A DNA stretch of 64,000 nucleotides. Origin: Verrucomicrobiota bacterium. Lineage in GTDB: Bacteria; Verrucomicrobiota; Kiritimatiellia; UBA8416; JABMPJ01. The notes under the pieces are model-generated. The model saw nothing but the letters and a program-made list of their open reading frames with translations, did not search any database and had not been told where the DNA came from. The stretch's first letter is position 1. Every line of letters begins with the position of its first letter. This document shows, in pieces, positions 6,436-13,274 of the stretch. The translations under genes were made by a program, and so were the position numbers. Where the stretch lies: NCBI GenBank assembly GCA_018648805.1, contig JABGQM010000006.1:1-64000 (forward strand). Reading direction: 5' to 3'.

Positions 6436-8319
6436 CTACTTCAGCTTCAGCTTGGAGCTCAGACGAATCTCGCGCCGGGTGCCATCCTGCTTTGTCACCT
6501 CGATGACACAGACGTTGCCCTTCTCCTTGCTCAGCTTGAGGCCAAGCTTCCTGCTGCCGGGATTGAGGGCGACGACGTGCAGGTTGTCGTGCACAGGCTG
6601 CGCGTCCATCCAGCGGTAGATCGTGGTCGCCTTGATGCTCGGATTTGAGGGCATACCCACCGCTTGTTGCATGACCCCCTGCCCCAACGAGGCGAAGGTC
6701 ATCATCATGCGCTCCCTGCCACTCTTAAGGGCGACCCAGTTCTTGCCGCTCTTGCTCTCAGCAAGGGTGTGAAAACGAGACTCCATCCAGTGTGCGTCAA
6801 TGGGCCCCGTGGGTTCAACCCGGTCGATCACCAGCCAGTAGGAGTTCTCGACCAGGAGAACCAGCCGACCGGTGAACAGGTTCTTCCAGCGCGGGAGATA
6901 GATGCCAGAACCATCAACCCGAATCCCCAGCAGATCATCGCCCTTGACGACTTCGGTTTTCTTGCAGACCACGTCCGTATTGCACCCGAGTCCATCCACC
7001 AGCAGCGTGCTCTTTGATGCCGCACTACGTCCGTAGAGTTCATGACCGCGCCTCGTAAAGGTTGTGGGCAGGTAGCCACCGTCCTGCTGATCGGTGATCA
7101 TCAGCTCGCCGTTGACGCGACACCGAATGCTCAACAGGTCGATCATGCCGTGCCCGGTAACCGCGCTCGAACCGCCACGGACCGCCATGCGTAGTGAAGG
7201 AAAGGCTTCGTCGTCTGAAAGCGCCGCCCAGTCCATGCCTTTGAAGACGCGCGCGACCGGCACGCACTGCTTTGTATGCGCCTTCTTCAACGTCTCCATC
7301 TCAGCCATGGTAGGAATGGCGTCGGCGGCATAGAGCAAATCGCCGCCATTGACCCGGTCACCGCGACGGCGGCGGGTCGGCTCAACCGGCTTGAGCAGGT
7401 AGGCCGCGGCATTCAGAGCCGCGCTCGGCTGCTTCATGCGTTTGGCGAGCATGAAGAAGAAACAGGACGGGCCCCACCCATCGTTGTCACCAAAGGTGAC
7501 CCCGGTGAAGTCGAGCGGGAAATAGAGCGACTGACCGAGCTGCCTGATTCTGAACGCCGGGTGCTTTTCACCCGTGGCGTTCTCCCAGCTCAGCAGGTAG
7601 CGCATGGCGTAGTTCATGCCGTAGTTCCAGTAACCAGTGCCCTCGAGACAGCCGCCGCCATTCTCGATGTACGACTTCAAATACTCGCCCAGACTCTTCT
7701 CAACAAACGGGATCAGCTTGCGTGCCGCCGGCAGGTCGTCATAGAAGGCCAGTGCCATGATGCCCATGCCACCCGCGCAGACGCCGTTCCAATTCGACCA
7801 CACCGTGTTCGCCCACCAGGGCGGACGCTCCAGGCAATTCACGGCCGCTTTCATCAGGAAGCGATCGAGCACCGCGAAGAAGACCTGCTGCTCTTCATCG
7901 GTGAGGGCCGGGCGAAAAAGGTCGTACATCAGCCCCACGGTCGCACACAGCTCGCCATAGCTCAGACAGAACGTCATATCGACGTTGGCTGAAATTGTAT
8001 GGTTGGCTTCACAACTGATCTGGTTGAAGGTGACCAGGTTGCCGAGGTGTTTGATCGCCGCCCTGCGATAGCGTTTCTCGTGCGTGAGCACCCACGCGGC
8101 CGTGAGGCACTGCAAGTGCGTATCGATCGGGCGCGTAACGGACTGATAGCCGCCCTTGGTTTCATCCTCGCGCAGCGGCTTCGTCCGCACGAGCCAGTCG
8201 GCATCGCGAATCACCTGCTCCGCCGAGTTCTGCAGATAGGGACTGTGGAGCTTGTCCTTCAGGTTGTCGGCACTGTCGGCCGTGACGTAGAGACGGGGGG
8301 AGGCATTCAGCTTCAGCAT
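6436..8319 (-). CDS. Heparinase II/III-like polysaccharide lyase-family protein
   Basis: A 627-residue protein (647 if the upstream ATG at 8379 is used). The N-terminal ~350 residues are an (alpha/alpha)-toroid of the alginate-lyase/heparinase II type (KSYIENGGGCLEGTGYWNYGMNYAMRYL, GDNDGWGPSCFF). The C-terminal part is beta-rich as in the heparinase II/III C-terminal domain (LSIRCRVNGELMITDQQDGGYLP, YGRSAASKSTLLVDG). The TxGYWNYG and late beta-sandwich H/Y region fit lyases that cleave uronic-acid-containing glycans by elimination. The ATG at 8319 has an AAGGA eight bases upstream and is favoured. No signal peptide is visible, so it may act on imported oligosaccharides. It is the last gene of the leftward sugar cluster. 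Confidence 0.75.
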   Translation of the reverse strand: MLKLNASPRLYVTADSADNLKDKLHSPYLQNSAEQVIRDADWLVRTKPLREDETKGGYQSVTRPIDTHLQCLTAAWVLTHEKRYRRAAIKHLGNLVTFNQISCEANHTISANVDMTFCLSYGELCATVGLMYDLFRPALTDEEQQVFFAVLDRFLMKAAVNCLERPPWWANTVWSNWNGVCAGGMGIMALAFYDDLPAARKLIPFVEKSLGEYLKSYIENGGGCLEGTGYWNYGMNYAMRYLLSWENATGEKHPAFRIRQLGQSLYFPLDFTGVTFGDNDGWGPSCFFFMLAKRMKQPSAALNAAAYLLKPVEPTRRRRGDRVNGGDLLYAADAIPTMAEMETLKKAHTKQCVPVARVFKGMDWAALSDDEAFPSLRMAVRGGSSAVTGHGMIDLLSIRCRVNGELMITDQQDGGYLPTTFTRRGHELYGRSAASKSTLLVDGLGCNTDVVCKKTEVVKGDDLLGIRVDGSGIYLPRWKNLFTGRLVLLVENSYWLVIDRVEPTGPIDAHWMESRFHTLAESKSGKNWVALKSGRERMMMTFASLGQGVMQQAVGMPSNPSIKATTIYRWMDAQPVHDNLHVVALNPGSRKLGLKLSKEKGNVCVIEVTKQDGTRREIRLSSKLKLK

Positions 8320-8399
8320 GGGAGTGTCCTTCACTGTTCTTGTTCCATTATCGCGCGCGCCATCCTTGGTATCATTCAAACGTCACCACCTGCAAGGCG

Positions 8400-8589
8400 C
8401 CCCCCGCCGGTTCATCCGGCGGGAGCAAAAGATATCCATAATAGAATTGGGGCTCACAAGCAATTCGTGGCTGGTCAGCGCGAGGCACGTCTGCAAGGCT
8501 CTCCTCGCGCTCTATCAGCCGCAGATCATCTCCCTATCACATCCATGGTCCAGAAATCTTTGACTCCTGCCGGGTAAACCGGCAGGGGG
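8400..8589. repeat. Inverted pair of hairpin repeats (REPIN/MITE-like)
   Basis: Two ~34-base segments (8400-8433 and 8556-8589) are inverted copies of one another, with 28 of 34 bases matching. Each contains its own perfect hairpin: CCCGCCGG-5-CCGGCGGG at 8403-8423 and CCTGCCGG-5-CCGGCAGG at 8566-8586. One difference is a compensatory C-G to T-A exchange within the stem, and both are followed by A-rich AAAGAT. The ~120 bases between hold no gene. The design resembles a REPIN or small MITE. Confidence 0.7.
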
Positions 8590-8623
8590 TCCATGATCGA
8601 ATCCTCTGCGGACAGCCTCCTGT

Positions 8624-9865
8624 CTAAGCGCAGTACCTGTCGATGACCCCTTTCACCGTGGCGGCCCATTGCGTCAGGGTGTCGGGGTTGTTGGCGATGG
8701 TGCTGATGTCCTTCAAGACAAACTCGCAGGGGGTACCGTGGCGCTTGCAGGCGTCCAGGTAACCGCTGATTTCCTCCTCCACAATCGTGGGATTGAAGGT
8801 GCTGGAGCTGACGTTGGCCGGATTGGGTTTGGCCGCCATCACCAGATCCTTGCCCATCGCCGCGGCGGCCCGTTCCGGGTTGGCCCAGGGAGTGATGGAG
8901 ACCTTGCGCAGGTTCTTGAAGCGCTTGCGCAGAATATCGATCTTCAGATCCATCGGCTCGCAGCAGCCGTAGTAGAGCAGACCACAGCCGCCGAACGTCT
9001 TCTCATTGTATGCCAGATCGAATTCATCGTGCATGTCGGGTGAGACCGACCCGAAGATCTGCGCGGCACAGCGGCCCCACACATCCTTGCGCCGTACGGT
9101 GCCGTCGAAATCGGCGGCGGGCAGCTCATTCGAGCAGGCCACGGTGCAGTGGAGCAGCGTCTGCTGGGGATCCAGCAGACCAAGCGCCTCTGTCTGACTG
9201 AAGACGGCCTCGACGACCTCGGTGAACCGCGCCGCAATCTGGTGCATGAATTCCGGCCGCATCGCCAGATCCATCAGCAGACTGTCCACGCCGCGGTAGC
9301 GGGCAATGACATCCCAGATGTTGTACTGCAGCGCGTGGCCATGCAGTTCTACGGGCATAATTCCGTCGAACACCTCACTGGCCAGCTCAAGCGCCTGCTC
9401 CGTGCCCTCCTTGTTGTACGAGACCTCAGGGATCTGCACCTTCGCGAGGTCCTCTTCGGTCTTCAGGATGTCCACATACTCATGCGCGCTGATGTTCGTG
9501 CCGGTCTCGCTCTGGATCTGCGTCTCCTCCACGCGGATCCCGATGCCGGTGGAGCGCGACCGCTTCATGACCGAGAAGACCGGTGGCACCACAGTGTCGA
9601 CCTGGAAGTGCTCCCATTGGTAGAGCGTACGGCGCAGATTGCCTTCAATCCCTTGGAGCTCGCCCGAACACGTGTTGACCAGCGCCTCGTCTTGAATCTC
9701 GCCCCAAGGCACCTCACTGATCAGCACCACCGGCCGGACCGCCTTCAGTGCATTGGTCTTGTAGTAGCGATCGATTCGCTCCTGCTGCACATCCAACTGC
9801 GAAATCTCGGCATAGCGCTCGGCCAGTCCCCGGATTGTCTCTCTGTCTTTCGTGCTCATCGTCAT
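8624..9865 (-). CDS. Uroporphyrinogen decarboxylase-superfamily protein (methyltransferase-like)
   Basis: A 413-residue TIM-barrel protein of the UroD superfamily. It has the later family segments YYGCCEPMDLKIDILRKRFKNLRKVSITPWAN and KPNPANVSSSTFNPTIVEEEI, which in PVC bacteria and clostridia mark UroD-like proteins distinct from heme-pathway HemE. A LLHCTVACSNELP segment and the GCC motif supply Cys/His that could bind zinc, as in corrinoid methyltransferases (MtaA type). It overlaps the FAD oxidoreductase gene by four bases, a pairing that suggests action on the same substrate, perhaps a methylated or oxidised sugar derivative. That role is inference. Confidence 0.8.
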   Translation of the reverse strand: MTMSTKDRETIRGLAERYAEISQLDVQQERIDRYYKTNALKAVRPVVLISEVPWGEIQDEALVNTCSGELQGIEGNLRRTLYQWEHFQVDTVVPPVFSVMKRSRSTGIGIRVEETQIQSETGTNISAHEYVDILKTEEDLAKVQIPEVSYNKEGTEQALELASEVFDGIMPVELHGHALQYNIWDVIARYRGVDSLLMDLAMRPEFMHQIAARFTEVVEAVFSQTEALGLLDPQQTLLHCTVACSNELPAADFDGTVRRKDVWGRCAAQIFGSVSPDMHDEFDLAYNEKTFGGCGLLYYGCCEPMDLKIDILRKRFKNLRKVSITPWANPERAAAAMGKDLVMAAKPNPANVSSSTFNPTIVEEEISGYLDACKRHGTPCEFVLKDISTIANNPDTLTQWAATVKGVIDRYCA

Positions 9866-11199
9866 GGTAAGTAGCCCCCGTTTTTCTTGATCGTCTCTCT
9901 GAGTTGGTTGGTATCAACGGCATGTACGTCATGCCCCTCTGCCACGGCGGCCATCGCGGCCGCCACCCCGGCCGCTTCGCCCATGGCCAGGCAGACCGGC
10001 ATCACGCGGGTGCTGCCCTGGACCACGCGGTCGGTCGAGATAGAGCGTCCCGCGACCAGCACATTCGGCAACCCCTTCGGCGTCAGGCAGCGGTAGGGTA
10101 TGCCGTGCGACTCGCCCTTGCCATAGTTCTCAAAGCGGTTCATGGCCTCGACCTCATGCCCCTCCTCCGCCTCCTTGGCGGTGGTGTGGATATCGATCGG
10201 ATAACTATTGCGGCAGATCTCGTCGGGAAATGAACGACGGGCGAAGTAATCTTCCGTCGTGAGCACGTAGTCGCCCACGATGCGGCGGGTCTCACGGACA
10301 CCCAGCAACGAACCGGTTGCGGAGAGATGGGCATTGCCGAAGGCCGCCGGCAGAAACTCGGCACAGGCATCGCGAAAGGCCTGGGCGATCTTGCGTCCCT
10401 GCATCAGCGCCTGGCTGGTAGAGCCAGGATCGGTGTTATCCACGGCCCACATGTGGCCCGCATTGAAGCCCACCGCTCCCGGGCCTACCACGTTGTTGCA
10501 ACCGTGCACATCGGGAATATCGGGGTACTTCCCCGAGGCGACGATCTCATCCAAGGCAGGGCTGGCATCCCCATACTTGAGCTTGCGGCCATACTGGTAC
10601 GCGTACATGTCCACGTTGGTGAGGGTGAAGCAGTGTGTGACCGGCTGCAGGTCGCCCGCGTCATCGCCCTTCTCCCACTCCCCGCCGGCCCACGCGGTGA
10701 GGTCCGCATCACCGGTGGCATCCACATAGACCTTGGCCTGGTAGGCCTTCAGGCCCGCCTTACTCGATATCACCACGGCCTCGACCGCTCCATTGGCGCC
10801 ACACTCCACGCTGGACATGAAGGAGTTGAAGCGCACCGTCACCCCATGCTCGATCATCAGGTCGTCGTAGATCCGCTTCAGAAGCTCGGGATCGATGGGG
10901 GTCCAATCGAAGCGGTCAGCCGGGACATGCGGCATGCCAGCCATGCCCGCTTTCAGGACGCGCTCGGCCATGCCTCCATAGATGATGCGCTCCTTGTCGG
11001 TGAAAGGGCACCACGCCGGCACGAGTCCCGAGGTCCCCATACCACCCAAGGCACCGGTCACCTCGACGAGTAGCGTCTTGGCCCCCTCCCGTGCGGCCGC
11101 GGCCGCGGCCGCGCAACCTGCCGGCCCGCCGCCCACCACTATCACATCCCACGTATCATCGCAGGGGATGGTCCGTTCCTTCAGTGTGTAGTCTGCCAT
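9862..11199 (-). CDS. FAD-dependent oxidoreductase
   Basis: A 445-residue flavoprotein. The dinucleotide-binding loop is at residues ~19-36 (DVIVVGGGPAGCAAAAAAAREGAKTLLVE), followed by GALGGMGTSGLVP. This is the FAD_oxidored family common in Lentisphaerae, Verrucomicrobia and Planctomycetes catabolic clusters, with the second half motif VYVDATGDADLTAWAG and the C-terminal NVLVAGRSISTDRVVQGSTRVMPVCLAMGEAAGVAAAMA. The ATG at 11199 lies 14 bases from a hairpin repeat. It is coupled by ATGA to the UroD-like gene downstream. The substrate is unknown; context suggests a sugar or cyclitol derivative. Confidence 0.88.
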   Translation of the reverse strand: MADYTLKERTIPCDDTWDVIVVGGGPAGCAAAAAAAREGAKTLLVEVTGALGGMGTSGLVPAWCPFTDKERIIYGGMAERVLKAGMAGMPHVPADRFDWTPIDPELLKRIYDDLMIEHGVTVRFNSFMSSVECGANGAVEAVVISSKAGLKAYQAKVYVDATGDADLTAWAGGEWEKGDDAGDLQPVTHCFTLTNVDMYAYQYGRKLKYGDASPALDEIVASGKYPDIPDVHGCNNVVGPGAVGFNAGHMWAVDNTDPGSTSQALMQGRKIAQAFRDACAEFLPAAFGNAHLSATGSLLGVRETRRIVGDYVLTTEDYFARRSFPDEICRNSYPIDIHTTAKEAEEGHEVEAMNRFENYGKGESHGIPYRCLTPKGLPNVLVAGRSISTDRVVQGSTRVMPVCLAMGEAAGVAAAMAAVAEGHDVHAVDTNQLRETIKKNGGYLP

Positions 11200-11212
11200 G
11201 ACTTAACCTCTT

Positions 11213-11263
11213 ATGGCGGCCACTAATGGCCGCCGGCTGTTACTGCGGTGCGCGGCACATCTC
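11213..11263. repeat. 51-bp hairpin repeat, copy 1
   Basis: Identical over 51 bases to 13008-13058. The core GGCGGCCA-CTAA-TGGCCGCC (11215-11234) is a perfect eight-pair hairpin. It lies between the stop of the GH29 gene and the start of the FAD oxidoreductase gene. It has no T-run, so it looks like an mRNA-stabilising or processing hairpin or a REP element rather than an intrinsic terminator. Confidence 0.85.
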
Positions 11264-12968
11264 ACACGGTCACCAGAGTCAACTCAACGGCCAGCAACTT
11301 CAATCCATTAGCCGCCTCGGCATCAATCCGGTCGGCGACAAGTTTCAGCGTGTGCTCACCGGCGTCACTGATGCTGACTATCCCCATCGGGCTCCGAGGA
11401 TACTGGGTCCACGGGGCCGCATCGCTCATATCCATATCCTTGATGCCGGCCGTCGCGGCAACCGTATTGCCCGCGATGGTGATGCTGAGATCATGGTTGC
11501 CGAAACGCTCGGTGTTCACCTTGTTGCCGCGCGTGACGACCTCGACGGCGTAGTCACCAGGCGTTTGCGCGCGAAAGGTCCATGTCGCACGGCTATCGGT
11601 ATCGTGCCAACCGGCCGTACAGCCGTCGTTGCGTACGCTGACCGGGCCGGCAACCTTCGCCAAATGCATCGGCAATGCGACGGGACAAGCCCCGTCCTGA
11701 ATCAGCATCTGTTCCACATCTGGCTCGCCCACGATATTGAGTGCCACCACGGAGACAATCGTCTCGGGTGCCTCCGCCGGCAGGGCCACGCAGAGGAAGT
11801 CGCCATCGCGGCGCGGCGCCACCTCAGCATCGGGGTTCCCCAGGACGCGCGCTCCGCGCACCTCGTTGCGCAGTCCCGGCAGGCGTAGCTCGCCCGCAGG
11901 CCACTGCTTCACCAGCAGATAGAGCGTCTCGCCTTTCATCGTGATCCGGCCCCAGGCCGGGTCACTCGGGAAGGGACTGGCCTGCGTGCCAGTGATCGCC
12001 TCGCCGTTGCGTTCCATCCACTCGCCCACCTGCTTGAGCAGATCCACGCTGGGCTGAGGAATGATCCCCTCTGCCGTGGGCCCGACGTTGAGCAGGTAGT
12101 TCACGCCTTTGGAAGCACAGTTGACCAGCAGGTCGAGCAGGTAATCGAGGGATTTCCAGTTGTGGTCATCCGTCTTAAATCCCCACGTGTCGTTAAGCGT
12201 CGCAGGCGTTTCCCAGGCCCCTTCGACCCGGCCGGCCGGATGCTCGTTGTCGCCCAGGCTGCCGTAGTCGCCCACATCGTGCCCCACCCTCCCGCTGACC
12301 AGGCACTCCGGCTGCAGGGCATGCACGAAGTCGCGCAACTCCTCGCTCTGCTCCTTGTTGATCATCACCGGGGTATCGAACCAGATCAGCCCGATGGGAC
12401 CGTAGTTGCTTAACAGCTCGCGCAGGTTGGGCTTAACCACGTCGTCCAGATACTTCCGAAAATCCTCGGGCGGGCGGGCGTAGCTGAGCCAATCCTTGCC
12501 ATCGCCAATCTCATCCCAATGGCCCGCCCCACCCTCGGCATGCCAGTCCAGCGCCTGAGAATAGTAGAAGCACATCTTGATGCCGCGTTTGGCGCAGGCC
12601 TCGGCCAACTCCTTCATGGGATCGCGCTTGAAGGGGGTCCGGTTGACGATGTTGTAGGGGTTGCTCGGAGAGTCGAACATGCAGAAGCCGTCGTGGTGCT
12701 TGGCCGTAATCACCAGGTACTTCATCCCGGCCTGCTTCGCGATTTCGGTCCACTCATCCGCATCGAACTTGACGGGATTGAAGGCGTCTGCCAACGGTTC
12801 ATACTGATCCACGGGGATCTTGGCATTGCGCATGATCCACTCGCCGATGCCCTTGATCTTTTCGCCCTTCCATTCACCCGCCAGGCTCGCATAGAGCCCC
12901 CAGTGGATAAACATCCCGAACCGCACCTCGTGCCACCACTCCAACCGCTCTTCTGCGCTAATCGTCAT
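11262..12968 (-). CDS. Alpha-L-fucosidase, GH29
   Basis: A 568-residue GH29 enzyme. The N-terminal TIM barrel shows the family landmarks: WWHEVRFGMFIHWGLYASLAGEW, EWTEIAKQAGMKYLVITAKHHDGFCMFDS, KMCFYYSQALDW, and YGPIGLIWFDTPV, where the Asp is the expected nucleophile. After about residue 340 comes a beta-sandwich region, then a segment with WTFRAQTPGDYAVEVVTRGN and DAGEHTLKLVADRID, resembling an added carbohydrate-binding module. It removes fucose from oligosaccharides or fucan fragments. No signal peptide is seen, so a cytoplasmic role is likely. It is in the same leftward cluster as GH95 and GH78 genes. Confidence 0.92.
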   Translation of the reverse strand: MTISAEERLEWWHEVRFGMFIHWGLYASLAGEWKGEKIKGIGEWIMRNAKIPVDQYEPLADAFNPVKFDADEWTEIAKQAGMKYLVITAKHHDGFCMFDSPSNPYNIVNRTPFKRDPMKELAEACAKRGIKMCFYYSQALDWHAEGGAGHWDEIGDGKDWLSYARPPEDFRKYLDDVVKPNLRELLSNYGPIGLIWFDTPVMINKEQSEELRDFVHALQPECLVSGRVGHDVGDYGSLGDNEHPAGRVEGAWETPATLNDTWGFKTDDHNWKSLDYLLDLLVNCASKGVNYLLNVGPTAEGIIPQPSVDLLKQVGEWMERNGEAITGTQASPFPSDPAWGRITMKGETLYLLVKQWPAGELRLPGLRNEVRGARVLGNPDAEVAPRRDGDFLCVALPAEAPETIVSVVALNIVGEPDVEQMLIQDGACPVALPMHLAKVAGPVSVRNDGCTAGWHDTDSRATWTFRAQTPGDYAVEVVTRGNKVNTERFGNHDLSITIAGNTVAATAGIKDMDMSDAAPWTQYPRSPMGIVSISDAGEHTLKLVADRIDAEAANGLKLLAVELTLVTV

Positions 12969-13007
12969 GCCTATTGATCTCCTCTTTGCTCTGGCTATTC
13001 ATTCACA

Positions 13008-13058
13008 ATGGCGGCCACTAATGGCCGCCGGCTGTTACTGCGGTGCGCGGCACATCTC
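13008..13058. repeat. 51-bp hairpin repeat, copy 2
   Basis: Identical to 11213-11263, with the same GGCGGCCA-CTAA-TGGCCGCC hairpin at 13010-13029. Its right part encodes the last seven codons of the small ORF 13035-13220, while in copy 1 the same bases are untranslated. This supports movement or conversion of the repeat between intergenic sites of the operon. Confidence 0.85.
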
Positions 13059-13220
13059 CTGCACCCATCGGTTCATCTGCAGGCAACGGTCGCGAGTCAG
13101 GGTCTGTATCCGGCCAGTGTAAGGGAATGCCGTGAGCACCAGCAAGCGCCCTTCTGCACAAAGACCCAAATAGGTGCCGGAAGGCTTGTAGAAGGGCGGA
13201 AACATACGCTTGCCTTGCAT
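13035..13220 (-). CDS. Small ORF, possibly a C-terminal gene fragment
   Basis: A 61-residue frame between the GH78 and GH29 genes, on the same strand, with GAAAGGG about 5 bases before the ATG. The sequence (PPFYKPSGTYLGLCAEGRLLVLTAFPYTG, then DRCLQMNRWVQEMCRAP) is well-behaved and looks like part of a folded protein; the GRLLVLTAFPYTG...CLQMNRW pattern recalls the end of DprA/SMF-like Rossmann domains. Its length is too short for that family, so it may be a translated remnant. Its stop lies inside the 51-base repeat. I am not confident that it is functional. Confidence 0.45.
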   Translation of the reverse strand: MQGKRMFPPFYKPSGTYLGLCAEGRLLVLTAFPYTGRIQTLTRDRCLQMNRWVQEMCRAPQ

Positions 13221-13232
13221 CGGACCCTTTCA

Positions 13233-13274
13233 ATGGCGGTCACTAATGGCCACCCGCTGCTACTGCGGAGTGCC
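13233..13274. repeat. Diverged hairpin repeat, copy 3
   Basis: A diverged copy of the 11213/13008 repeat: ATGGCGGTCACTAATGGCCACC followed by GCTGCTACTGCGG.. The hairpin is imperfect, with one mismatch and one G-T pair. It contains the stop codon of the GH78 gene, so all three copies sit at or just after gene ends in this cluster. Confidence 0.7.
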
